Positions 16,064 to 24,529 of a stretch of DNA of 64,000 bases are shown here, in pieces. The position numbers were made by a program, and so were the translations under genes. Source of the DNA: Winogradskya consettensis. GTDB lineage: Bacteria > Actinomycetota > Actinomycetes > Mycobacteriales > Micromonosporaceae. The first letter of the stretch is position 1. Each line of letters starts with the position of its first letter. The DNA is taken from positions 1 through 64,000 of the forward strand of contig NZ_BOQP01000002.1 in NCBI RefSeq assembly GCF_018332715.1. Reading direction: 5' to 3'. Under the pieces are notes generated by a model that did not search any database, was not told where the DNA came from, and worked only from the letters and a program-made list of their open reading frames with translations.

Positions 16064-16534
16064 GTGGATCAGCGCATCGGTATCGGCACGGACGTGCACG
16101 CCTTCGACCCCGACCGGGTGTGCTGGGTCGCCGGCCTGATGTGGCCCGGCGAATCGGGCCTCGCCGGCCACTCCGACGCGGACGTCGCCGCGCACGCCGC
16201 CTGCGACGCCATGTTCAGCGCCGCCGGCCTAGGTGACCTCGGCAGCAACTTCGGCACGTCAGAGCCGCAATGGGCCGGCGCCCCCGGAATCACCCTGCTC
16301 GCCGAGACAGCCCGGCGCCTGCACGCGGAGGGCTGGGCGATCAACAACATCGCCGTCCAGGTCATCGGCAACAAACCCAAAATCGGCAAACGCCGCGAGG
16401 AAGCCCAGAAGGTCCTCTCCGAAGCGGTCGGCGCCCCCGTCACGGTCTCCGGCACGACCACCGACGGCCTGGGCCTGACCGGCCGCGGCGAAGGCCTGGC
16501 GGCGATCGCCACCGCCCTGATCCATCGCCCCTGA
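16064..16534 (+). CDS. ispF: 2-C-methyl-D-erythritol 2,4-cyclodiphosphate synthase
   Basis: 156 residues. Cyclises CDP-ME 2-phosphate to MEcPP. The metal ligands D10, H12 and H44 lie in GTDVHAFD and [14 protein letters not shown]; the C-terminal [17 protein letters not shown] signature is complete. GTG start 4 bp after ispD, in one operon with it. Confidence 0.95.
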   Translation: MDQRIGIGTDVHAFDPDRVCWVAGLMWPGESGLAGHSDADVAAHAACDAMFSAAGLGDLGSNFGTSEPQWAGAPGITLLAETARRLHAEGWAINNIAVQVIGNKPKIGKRREEAQKVLSEAVGAPVTVSGTTTDGLGLTGRGEGLAAIATALIHRP

Positions 16535-16685
16535 CGCCCCACGGGCGTAGCCCTGGCCACGGTCCCACCCCGTCCACAACGAGTAATCCGCGAGACTGGT
16601 CCGATTGGTCTGGCTTATCGGGGTTCGGGCGAGGCGGCGACCATGGGGAACGGTGGTTCTTGGCAGGACCGCCTAGGCTCGGAGG

Positions 16686-17789
16686 GTGTCGAGCGAGCCC
16701 ACTTCTCAGTCCGAGCCCGAGACCACCCCCGAGGAATACCGCCAGCGAGCCCTGTTGCTCGCGGATCTAGGACGTTACGACGAGGCGGCGGGGGAGTTGG
16801 CCGCCGGGCTGGCGGCGGCGCCGACCGATGCCGGGTTGCTGACCACTCTTGCTCGGGTGCATATCGCTGCTGCTCAGCCTGTTGATGCGTTGGTGGCGGC
16901 CGAGAGTGCCACGGCTGCGGCTCCGGGGACTGTGGAGCCGATGGTGGTGCGGGCGATGGCGCTCACCGATGATCGGCGGTACGGCGAGGCCGCGCAGGTC
17001 GCCGCCGAGATTCTGGCGCGGTGGCCGCAGGATGCGGTTGCGCAGCGGACCGGGGCTGCCTTGCTGGGCGAGTCACGCAACGGGCAGGAAGCGCTCAACG
17101 CTGCTTGGAACGGTGTGCGGTTGATGCCGCGCGAGGCCGAGGCCCACCTTGTCCTCGCGGTGGTCTCCGCGCGGCTGCGGTTGTTCGATCTGGCGCAGCG
17201 GGCGTATGCGGAGGCGCTCGAGTTGGAGCCCGCGATCGCCGACGCGCAGCGTGACGTGGGAATTGTCCGGCTCGAGCGCCGGCGGTGGGCGCTGGCCCTG
17301 GAGACGCTGGCAGACCAGGCGGCCCTCACGCCGGAGAGTGCGGCGCAGCCGGTGGCCACGCCGGTGGCAGAGCCGAAGTTCGAGGTCAACCGCCCGGCGC
17401 GGCCGGTGCTGGACCGGTCTGGTGCGGCTTTCGCAGCCGTACGCCAGGGCGTGCTCTACACCAGCAACGGCGTAATGATCACCGCGGTGCTGAGTGCGGT
17501 GATGACGCTCGCCAGCCCTGGCGTGGCTCGCATGTGGGCCGGGGTGATCGGTGTGACGATCCTGATCGCGGTTGCCGCGTGGCTGGCCCGTCAGCTGCGC
17601 CCGGAGACCGTCGGTGCGGTGTTCGCCCGCATCCGGCGCGCTGACGGCAGGCTCGCGCTGGCCGCGGCCACGAGTGCGCTCGCTCCGTTTCTGCTGGTCC
17701 TGCATGCGGTGGTCGGTGGCCTGCCCGCCCTGATCGCGGCCATGGTGGTCGCCGCCGCCGGAGAGTTGATCATCCTGACGTCGAAGTAA
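16686..17789 (+). CDS. TPR-repeat membrane protein
   Basis: 367 residues. Five or so tetratricopeptide repeats fill residues ~14-200 (e.g. LLADLGRYDEAAGELAAGL, LFDLAQRAYAEALELEPA), then four hydrophobic helices (~258-365) end the protein. A cytoplasmic scaffold tied to the membrane is likely. GTG 16686 lies 6 nt after TAGGCT (16674-16679), a leaderless arrangement. Its last 20 bp overlap the convergent sugar kinase gene. Confidence 0.75.
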   Translation: MSSEPTSQSEPETTPEEYRQRALLLADLGRYDEAAGELAAGLAAAPTDAGLLTTLARVHIAAAQPVDALVAAESATAAAPGTVEPMVVRAMALTDDRRYGEAAQVAAEILARWPQDAVAQRTGAALLGESRNGQEALNAAWNGVRLMPREAEAHLVLAVVSARLRLFDLAQRAYAEALELEPAIADAQRDVGIVRLERRRWALALETLADQAALTPESAAQPVATPVAEPKFEVNRPARPVLDRSGAAFAAVRQGVLYTSNGVMITAVLSAVMTLASPGVARMWAGVIGVTILIAVAAWLARQLRPETVGAVFARIRRADGRLALAAATSALAPFLLVLHAVVGGLPALIAAMVVAAAGELIILTSK

Positions 17790-18774
17790 CCGGCGCGGTC
17801 CCGTGAAGGGCACCCCGAAGCCGAGCCTCAGCGGATGTGGAAGCGGGGCCCAGGGCGTCCATGGCGAGCAGGGCCGCGCCGACGGCGGGCGGGACGTCCA
17901 GCACGCTGATCGTGACCGCCGGGGCCTGAGCGACCGCGCCCGCCACCACCAGGTCGTGCAGGACATCGTGCCGGGCGTGCAGCACCCCGCCCCCCAGCAC
18001 CAGCGCGTGTGGCGACGCGAGCAGCCCGAGCCGTCCCGCCGCGACCCGGTGCTGGGCGAGGATCTCGTCGGCTTGGCGGCGTACCAGGGACAGCGCCACC
18101 TCGTCGCCTGCCGTGGCCGCGGCGAACAGCAGGGGGGTCAGTTCCTGGACGCGCAGGGGGTTGATCTCCTGGAAGTGCAGGGCGATGCTGACCGCCTCCA
18201 CAGTGGCCAGGCCGAAGTGTGCGGCGACGAGGCGGGACAACTCGGTGGGTGCGCCTCGCCCGTCCTCGCCACGCGCGGCCAGTCGCAGTGTGTAGTCGGC
18301 GAGGTCGTGACCGCCGCCCCAGTCACCGGAGATCGGGCCGAGGGCGACGAACCTGGACGTACGCCCGTCCGCGGCCCGGCCGACGCAGTTGGTGCCCGCG
18401 CCGCAGACGACGGCGACGGCGTCCGGCAGGGAGGTGCCCGCGCGCAGCATGGCGAAGCAGTCGTTGTCGACGATGGTGTGGCGGCTCCAGTCCCGGGCGG
18501 TGATCGCCGCGTGGAGCTGGGCCACCTCGATGGGCAGGTCCGCGCCGGCGAGGTAGTAGGCGGCCACGTCGATCGGGACGTCGGCGGGCAGCCCGGCGGT
18601 CGTGCGTACGGCGGTGATCAGTTCGCCGAGCACGGTTATTGCCGCGGGGAGGCCGATGTTGTGGGGCGAGGTCGTGGGGCCGCGGACGAAACCCAGGACG
18701 TCACCTTTGGGCGTACCCAGGATGATGTCGGTCTTGGAATTGCCGCCGTCGACGGCGAGATAGAGCGCTCTCAT
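17770..18774 (-). CDS. csnK: BadF/BadG-type N-acetylglucosamine/glucosamine kinase
   Basis: 334 residues. ASKHA-fold kinase: phosphate-1 loop VDGGNSKTDII (residues 8-18), VVCGAGTNCVG and GPISGDWGGGHDLA, and C-terminal VLGGGVL. Homologues phosphorylate GlcNAc or GlcN. It is the last gene of the chitosan operon; ATG 18774 overlaps the GH4 stop (ATGA). The symbol follows the position in the Streptomyces csnR-K operon, where I recall the kinase as ROK type; this one is BadF/BadG type, so it may be a replacement. Confidence 0.75.
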   Translation of the reverse strand: MRALYLAVDGGNSKTDIILGTPKGDVLGFVRGPTTSPHNIGLPAAITVLGELITAVRTTAGLPADVPIDVAAYYLAGADLPIEVAQLHAAITARDWSRHTIVDNDCFAMLRAGTSLPDAVAVVCGAGTNCVGRAADGRTSRFVALGPISGDWGGGHDLADYTLRLAARGEDGRGAPTELSRLVAAHFGLATVEAVSIALHFQEINPLRVQELTPLLFAAATAGDEVALSLVRRQADEILAQHRVAAGRLGLLASPHALVLGGGVLHARHDVLHDLVVAGAVAQAPAVTISVLDVPPAVGAALLAMDALGPASTSAEARLRGALHGTAPVTSTSG

Positions 18775-20027
18775 CGGGCCCAGGCCAGGTGCTGGGCACC
18801 CGAGGCGATCAGCTTGTCGGTGAGGGCGTCCGCCCGGTCGTGCTGGCCGATCAGGGGATGGGCGAGCAGCGCGCGATAGACCCGCTGCCGCCCGCCGAGC
18901 AGGGCGGCTTCCAGAGCGATTTCCTCGTACGCCGAAATGTGCGCGACCAGCCCCGAAAGCTCAGGCGCCAACGGGCTGACCGGCAGCGCGACGGGCCCGT
19001 CAGTGGCGGCCCGCGCCGACACCTCGACGACAGAATTGTCCGGCAAGAACGGCAGCAGACCGTTGTTTCGGATATTGACCGAATGTACAGCCGACGGGTC
19101 GGAACCGTGCAGCGAAGCGATCAGCCCCACCGCAGCCTCGGAGTAGTAGGCACCCCCACGCTCCCCGAGCAACGCCGGCTTTTCAGCGAGCAGAGGATCA
19201 CGGTAGAGGTCGAGCAGCGTCGCCTCGATCTCCGCGACCCGCTGCCCCCGGGTCTGCGCGCCGCGTGACTCCGCAACGTGGCGGTCATGCGCGTAGAAGT
19301 AACTCAAGTAGTACGACGGCACATTACCGAGCGTGGTCAGCACGGACGGCGCAAGGTCGACATCGGCAGCGAGTGACTCGAGGTGTGTCGAGAGCAGCCC
19401 GGGCAGCCGGTCCACGCCGTCCACATAGGCTGCACGCTCCCAGGTCAGGTGGTTGAGCCCGACGTGGTCCAGCACGACCGAGGCGGGCGGGACCCCGAGC
19501 ATCGCGGCGAAGCGGCGCTGGAACCCGATCGCGACGTTGCAGAGCCCGACGGCCTTGTGCCCGGCGTCGAGCAGGGCGCGCGTGACGATGCCGACCGGGT
19601 TCGTGAAGTCGATGATCCAGGCGCCGGGCCTGGCTCGTTCGCGGATGCGCGCGGCGACGTCGAGCACCACGGGCACCGTACGCAGAGCCTTCGCCAGCCC
19701 GCCCGCCCCGGTGGTCTCCTGACCCACGCAGCCGCAGTCCAGGGGGAACGTCTCGTCCTCGATCCGGGCGGCCTGCCCGCCGACCCGCAGCTGGATCACC
19801 GCGACGTCGGCGTCGGTCACGCCGGCGTCCAGGTCGGTGGTCCAGGTGACCTTCCCGGGGTGGCCGTAGTGCTGGAAGATCCGGGCCGAGAACGCGCCCA
19901 CGATCTCCAGCCGGTCCGCCGCGGGATCGATCAGGACCAGCTCGGACACCATCGAGCCGAGCCGGGCGAACCCGTCGACGAGCTCCGGCGTGTACGTCGA
20001 ACCGCCGCCGACGACAGCGATCTTCAC
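18771..20027 (-). CDS. csnH: GH4 family glycosidase (6-phospho-beta-glucosidase type)
   Basis: 418 residues. GH4 enzymes cleave glycosides by an NAD/metal redox mechanism. Visible: NAD-binding VVGGGSTYTPEL (residues 5-16), the metal-binding Cys in LCNVAIGFQ, and the His in DHVGLNHLTW. In this operon the substrate is probably an imported glucosamine oligosaccharide or its phosphate. GTG 20027 overlaps the permease stop (GTGA) and the stop overlaps the kinase ATG, giving a tightly coupled operon. Confidence 0.85.
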   Translation of the reverse strand: MKIAVVGGGSTYTPELVDGFARLGSMVSELVLIDPAADRLEIVGAFSARIFQHYGHPGKVTWTTDLDAGVTDADVAVIQLRVGGQAARIEDETFPLDCGCVGQETTGAGGLAKALRTVPVVLDVAARIRERARPGAWIIDFTNPVGIVTRALLDAGHKAVGLCNVAIGFQRRFAAMLGVPPASVVLDHVGLNHLTWERAAYVDGVDRLPGLLSTHLESLAADVDLAPSVLTTLGNVPSYYLSYFYAHDRHVAESRGAQTRGQRVAEIEATLLDLYRDPLLAEKPALLGERGGAYYSEAAVGLIASLHGSDPSAVHSVNIRNNGLLPFLPDNSVVEVSARAATDGPVALPVSPLAPELSGLVAHISAYEEIALEAALLGGRQRVYRALLAHPLIGQHDRADALTDKLIASGAQHLAWAR

Positions 20028-20905
20028 CCTTTGACCCCCGTGAGTGTGACGCCCTGGACGAATGCCTTCTGGGCGAAGAAGAACACGACGACGATCGGGA
20101 TCATGGCCAGCACCGTGGCGGCGGTGACCAGGTTCCAGTCGACGTGATGGACACCGTGGAACGAGGCGAGGCCCAGGGACAGGGTCCAGGAGCTCTCGTT
20201 CTCGCTTGTGTAGAGCAGCGGGCCGTAGTAGTCGTTCCAGGCGTAGAAGAATTGGAACAGCCCGGCGGCCGCGATTCCCGGGCGGGCCATCGGGAGCACG
20301 ACGCGGATCAGGGTGCGCCACTCGCCGCAGCCGTCGACCCGGGCCGCGTCGAGATAGTCCGACGGGATGGTGAGCAGGAACTGACGCATCAGGAAGATGC
20401 AGAACGCGTCGCCGAACAGCATCGGCACGATCAGCGGGGTGAGGGAGCCGGTCAGCCCGTAGCCGGCCCACATCAGGTAGAGCGGAACGGTCACCACCTG
20501 TGGCGGCAGCATCATCATGCAGATCACGGTCAGGAACAGGGCGTTGCGGCCGCGGAACTTCAGCTTTGCCAGCGCGTACGCCGCCGGCACGCTGGACAGC
20601 AGCATGAACCCGGTCGCCGCGACCGCGTAGATGACGGTGTTGAGCAGGTAGCGGGGCAGCGGGGTGACCTGGAAGACGCGTACGTAGTTCTCGAAGTGCC
20701 AGCTGTTGGGCCAGTAGTCGCTGGTCAGAGCCTGCTGGCTGGTCATCACCGAGAGCAGCACGAGGTAGACCACGGGCGTGAGGAACATGATCGCCAGCAC
20801 GATCGCGATGCTGTGCCGGGCGATCCAGGTCAGGCGGCGCTCACGGCGTACCCGTCGATCTGGTGCCGGGATCTTGATCTGCGGTCTTTGCAGGACGGTC
20901 GTCAC
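20024..20905 (-). CDS. csnG: Carbohydrate ABC transporter permease (MalG type)
   Basis: 293 residues, six transmembrane helices. The EAA loop reads DYLDAARVDGCGEWRTLIRVVLPMARPG. It ends with the typical QKAFVQGVTLTGVKG. GTG 20905 follows GGAGG and overlaps the stop of the first permease (GTGA). Forms the inner-membrane channel with the MalF-type partner; no ATPase gene is in the operon. Confidence 0.88.
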   Translation of the reverse strand: MTTVLQRPQIKIPAPDRRVRRERRLTWIARHSIAIVLAIMFLTPVVYLVLLSVMTSQQALTSDYWPNSWHFENYVRVFQVTPLPRYLLNTVIYAVAATGFMLLSSVPAAYALAKLKFRGRNALFLTVICMMMLPPQVVTVPLYLMWAGYGLTGSLTPLIVPMLFGDAFCIFLMRQFLLTIPSDYLDAARVDGCGEWRTLIRVVLPMARPGIAAAGLFQFFYAWNDYYGPLLYTSENESSWTLSLGLASFHGVHHVDWNLVTAATVLAMIPIVVVFFFAQKAFVQGVTLTGVKG

Positions 20906-21819
20906 TGTTCCTCCCCGGAGAAGGCTTTCGAGCGGCGCAGGAGGATGACGGTCACCGCGAGGGCGACCACGAAGAGGACGACGGCCATGGCGTTGGCGTA
21001 ACCGAGGGCGTTGTAGCGGAAGCCGACGGTGTAGAGCCACAGCGGGTAGGTGAACGTGGAGCCCTCGGGGAAGCCGAACGCCGTCGAGATGCCGCCGCCG
21101 GTGACCGCCTGCCCGCTGGCGATCGAGCCGGCCACGGCGGCCTGGTCGAAGTACTGCAGCGTGTAGATGACGCCGGTGATCGTGGCGAACAGGATCACCG
21201 GGCGGATCGTCGGCAGGGTGACGTAGCGGAAGCGGTGCCAGGCGTTCGCGCCGTCCAGCGCGGCCGCCTCGTAGAGGCTGACCGGGACGCCCAGCACCGC
21301 CGCCAGGAAAATGATCATGATGTCGCCGATGCCCCAGAGCCCGAGCAGCACGAGCGACGGCTTGGACCAGTCCGGCGAGTTGAACCAGAGCGGACCGTTG
21401 ATCCCGAGGTGGGACAGCAGCGTGTTGACCGGTCCGGTGCCGGGTTTGAGCAGGTAGACGAACGCGATCGTGGCGGCCACCGGCGGTGCCAGGGCCGGCA
21501 GGTAGAAGATCGTGCGGAAGACGCCGGCACCACGCTTGAGCTGGCTGAGCAGCATCGACAGCCCGATCGCGCTGATGATGCGCACCGGGACGAAGACCGC
21601 GACCATCCACAGCGTGTTGCGCACCGACTGCAGCAGGAACGGGTCGTCGGCCATCCGCTTGTAGTTCTCGAGCCCGACCCACTGCGGCACGGTGAGCAGG
21701 TCGAACTTCGTGAACGAGAAGTAGACGGCGCTGACCAGCGGATAGAGGAAGAAGACCGCGATGCCGATCAGCAGCGGGGCTACGAACGAGAGCGTGGTGA
21801 GATTCCGGCGCAACCGCAT
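20902..21819 (-). CDS. csnF: Carbohydrate ABC transporter permease (MalF type)
   Basis: 305 residues from ATG 21819, which starts 2 bp after the binding-protein stop. Six transmembrane helices; EAA loop SLYEAAALDGANAWHRFRYVTLPTIRP. The first helix begins at RRNLTTLSFVAPLLIG, normal for the family. Partner of the next permease gene. Confidence 0.88.
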   Translation of the reverse strand: MRLRRNLTTLSFVAPLLIGIAVFFLYPLVSAVYFSFTKFDLLTVPQWVGLENYKRMADDPFLLQSVRNTLWMVAVFVPVRIISAIGLSMLLSQLKRGAGVFRTIFYLPALAPPVAATIAFVYLLKPGTGPVNTLLSHLGINGPLWFNSPDWSKPSLVLLGLWGIGDIMIIFLAAVLGVPVSLYEAAALDGANAWHRFRYVTLPTIRPVILFATITGVIYTLQYFDQAAVAGSIASGQAVTGGGISTAFGFPEGSTFTYPLWLYTVGFRYNALGYANAMAVVLFVVALAVTVILLRRSKAFSGEEQ

Positions 21820-21821
21820 CC

Positions 21822-23147
21822 TCAGCCGCCCAGGGACATGACGCTGTTCATCTGCTTGTCCGCGTCCGCGATCCCGGCGTCGAGATCCTTGACCTTGTCC
21901 GACTGCCACTTCACGGTGAAGGCCTGGAACGTCTCCTGGTACGCGGGCCCGGACGCGCTCGGCGGCGTGGTCGACGAGTTCGGGCTGGCGAAGATGTCCA
22001 TGAAAGTCTTGAAGTCAGGATCCGCGGCCAGCGTCGGGTCGCCCATCGTGCCCGTGGTCGTGGGCAGGTTCCTGAGCGAGTTCGCGAGCTTGGTGATCGT
22101 CGCGTCGTTCGTGGTCAGGTATTTGATGAGCTCCCAGGCCGCCTCGGGGTTCTTGGCGTTCTTCGAGATGCCCATGATGTTGCCGGTGACGTAACCGCCG
22201 CCGTATTTCGCCGGGTCGCTCGTGGGCAGCGGCGCGACGCCGTACTTCAGGTTCGGCGACTGGTCCTTGAGGAACGCGAGCCGGTATTCGGCGTCGACGT
22301 TGATCGCGACCTGGCCCTTCTGGAACGCGTTGTCGGCGCTGAACTCGTCACCCAGCCCGGCGCGGAACTTCTGCAGGTTGTCGTAGCCGTACCAGTCGAC
22401 GAGGTTCTTCTGCCAGGCCAGCAACGTCTTCCAGGCGGGATCGGCGGCGACCGCGGACTTGCCGTCGTCGGTCAGCCACTTCGCGCCCACGGCGGGGGCG
22501 AGGTGCGACGGGACGTTCTCGTAGAAATCGAACAGCGGCAGGTAGCCGACCGTTTTCAGGGAACCGTCCGGATTGCGTACGGTCAGCTTCTTGGCATCCT
22601 CGGTGAGCTCGTCCAGAGTCTTCGGCGGACCGGCGATCCCGGCCTTGGCGAAGAGGTCCTTGTTGTAATAGATGCCGTACGCGTCCGCGAGGAACGGCAT
22701 CGCGCACCGCTTCCCACCGAACTCCGTGTACTGCCGGGTCGTGGCGTTGAGCGTGTCGAGATCCACATTGTCCCGCTTGATGTACGCGGACAGGTCCACC
22801 CAGGCCCCCGACGAGCAGAACTTGCCGACGATGTCCGTGGAGTAGGACAAGCCGATGTCGGGGCCGTTGCCCGCGCCGATGGCCTGCGTGACCTTCGAGT
22901 CGTCCTGACCGGACTTCACCGTCACCTTGATCTTCGGGTGGCTGCTCTCGAAGTCCTTGATCACGGCGTCGACCGCGTCGGCCTCCCGCTCGGAGAAGAA
23001 GTGCCACAGCTCGACCGTGCCGGACACCTCCGTACCCGGATCGGCGATCTTCTGTTCCTTGGTTCCGGGCGTGCAGGCGGTGAGCAGAAGGACCGCCGTG
23101 GCGGCGGCGATGACCGATTTTTGGGCAGGAGGTATCCGCTTGTTCAC
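21822..23147 (-). CDS. csnE: Sugar ABC transporter substrate-binding lipoprotein
   Basis: 441 residues. Signal peptide with lipobox LTAC, acylated Cys C25. Family 1 extracellular solute-binding protein: VELWHFFSEREADAVD, the hinge segment MPFLADAYGIYYNKDLF, and FQKGQVAINVDAEYR. By operon context it captures chitosan-derived glucosamine oligosaccharides outside the membrane for the two permeases. Confidence 0.88.
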   Translation of the reverse strand: MNKRIPPAQKSVIAAATAVLLLTACTPGTKEQKIADPGTEVSGTVELWHFFSEREADAVDAVIKDFESSHPKIKVTVKSGQDDSKVTQAIGAGNGPDIGLSYSTDIVGKFCSSGAWVDLSAYIKRDNVDLDTLNATTRQYTEFGGKRCAMPFLADAYGIYYNKDLFAKAGIAGPPKTLDELTEDAKKLTVRNPDGSLKTVGYLPLFDFYENVPSHLAPAVGAKWLTDDGKSAVAADPAWKTLLAWQKNLVDWYGYDNLQKFRAGLGDEFSADNAFQKGQVAINVDAEYRLAFLKDQSPNLKYGVAPLPTSDPAKYGGGYVTGNIMGISKNAKNPEAAWELIKYLTTNDATITKLANSLRNLPTTTGTMGDPTLAADPDFKTFMDIFASPNSSTTPPSASGPAYQETFQAFTVKWQSDKVKDLDAGIADADKQMNSVMSLGG

Positions 23148-23169
23148 CAGGGGTCCTCTCGGAAAAGCG

Positions 23170-24351
23170 TTAGTTGTCGCGAATTTCGGCGATCAATGCC
23201 TCTCGGACGGCGCTGAGGCCGGCGTCGAGGGTGCCGAGCAGCACCGCGTCGTCGTCGATGGAGGTGACGGCGATGGTGCTCTCCAGCGGGGCGGCCCGGC
23301 GGACCGCGGCGGTGACCGCGGTCAGCAGGGTTTCGCCCCCGGCGTGCGCGACCGGACCCGCGAGGACGACGAGCGAGGGGTCGAGCACGGCGATCACGGC
23401 GGCCAGTCCGACCGAGATCCGGTCCGCGAGCTGGCCGAAGAACTCCCCTGCCGCGCCCGGATCGGCCGCGGCGGAGGTGACGACTTCGAGCGGGGTGGTG
23501 CCGGTGATGCCGTGTTCCTGGCCGAGGGCGAGGACAGCCGCGCCGCCCACCAGGTCCTGCAGGTCGATCTTGCGATGGGTGGAGTCGGGGGCGTACAGCG
23601 GCATGTAGCCGATCTCGCCGGCGCCGCCGCGGGCGCCGCGCATCAGGGTGCCGCCGAGGTCGATCGCGAGGCCGAGACCCTCCTGGCCGAGCCAGAGCAG
23701 GGCGAAGCCGTCCGCGTCGCGCCCCACGCCACGACGGCGCTCGGCGATGGCAGCGAGGTTGACGTCGTTGTCGACGCCGATCCGGGTGCCCAGGGCCGCG
23801 GCGATCTCGGGGATCAGGCCGGGGCGGGCGAAGCCGTGGACGTCGACGTGGCGGATGGTCTCCGCGCGGGAGTCGTACGAGCCGGCCACGCCGAGCTGCA
23901 CGTGGTGGATGCCGTCCTCCGGGATGCCGGCCTCGTCGCGCAGTGCCGCCACGACCTCGACCAGGGCGTCCTTCGGGTCCGTGTGCAGGAAGTCGACGTT
24001 GCGCTCGATCCTGGCGCGGACCGTTCCGGTGAGGTCGCAGAGCGCGGCGACGACGGAGGGGGCTCGGCTCGCGCCTATGTCCCGGACCGACACCGCCACG
24101 GCGTACGCTGCGTCGGGGTTGGCCGCATAGATCTCCGCGTTGGGTCCCGGGCGTCCGCTGTTGTGGCCGACGACCGTGACCAGCCCGGCCTCGGTGAGCC
24201 GGCGCAGCACCTCGGAGATCGTCGGGGTCGAGAGCTCGGTGAGCTTGCGCAGATCCGCGCGGGTCAGCCCGCCCGGCTCCAGCAGGTGGGCGAGTGCCGC
24301 GCTCGCGTTCATGGCGCGAAGCAGCTTGGACGAACCCGCCAGCCGTGTCAC
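23170..24351 (-). CDS. csnR: ROK-family transcriptional repressor of the chitosan operon
   Basis: 393 residues. N-terminal winged helix-turn-helix (residues ~14-62: LTRADLRKLTELSTPTISEV, RLTEAGLV) and a C-terminal ROK sugar-sensing domain (VDNDVNLAAIAERR, GAGEIGYMPL). The CxCGxxGC zinc motif of many ROK proteins is absent: after GEIGYMPL the sequence runs APDSTHRKIDL. First gene of the operon, GTG 24351, divergent from the chitosanase, as expected for a repressor acting on both promoters. Confidence 0.85.
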   Translation of the reverse strand: MTRLAGSSKLLRAMNASAALAHLLEPGGLTRADLRKLTELSTPTISEVLRRLTEAGLVTVVGHNSGRPGPNAEIYAANPDAAYAVAVSVRDIGASRAPSVVAALCDLTGTVRARIERNVDFLHTDPKDALVEVVAALRDEAGIPEDGIHHVQLGVAGSYDSRAETIRHVDVHGFARPGLIPEIAAALGTRIGVDNDVNLAAIAERRRGVGRDADGFALLWLGQEGLGLAIDLGGTLMRGARGGAGEIGYMPLYAPDSTHRKIDLQDLVGGAAVLALGQEHGITGTTPLEVVTSAAADPGAAGEFFGQLADRISVGLAAVIAVLDPSLVVLAGPVAHAGGETLLTAVTAAVRRAAPLESTIAVTSIDDDAVLLGTLDAGLSAVREALIAEIRDN

Positions 24352-24373
24352 CAGGGCCCCCTCGGCATTGGCA

Positions 24374-24390
24374 AATGATCTAACAATTAA
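24374..24390 (-). promoter_or_regulatory. Candidate ROK operator before the csn operon
   Basis: Minus-strand TTAATTGTTAGATCATT lies 22 bp before the regulator GTG. It matches 12 of 17 aligned positions (one gap) with TTAATCAGTTTTACTATT at 24453-24470 in the chitosanase promoter. Both are AT-rich islands in high-GC DNA and read towards their own gene. Inferred. Confidence 0.4.
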
Positions 24391-24448
24391 CGGAAACGTA
24401 GGGCCTGGTCAGCCCGTACGTCAAGGGGCGGGCCTCCACGGAGGTCTA

Positions 24449-24477
24449 TTGCTTAATCAGTTTTACTATTCTAGGGT
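24449..24477 (+). promoter_or_regulatory. Chitosanase promoter
   Basis: -35 TTGCTT (24449-24454), 17-bp spacer, -10 TAGGGT (24472-24477). This is a near-consensus actinobacterial vegetative promoter. The candidate ROK operator (24453-24470) fills the spacer, so a bound repressor would block polymerase. Confidence 0.75.
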
Positions 24478-24529
24478 CGGCGCTCATCCCCATCGATGGC
24501 ATCCCACTCCATCCCCCACGAGGAGCGCC

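Noticed and set aside
18771-20471. Longer upstream start for the GH4 gene
   Set aside because: It would run 440 bp into the upstream permease; GTG 20027 places the NAD-binding GGGST motif at the N-terminus as in all GH4 enzymes.
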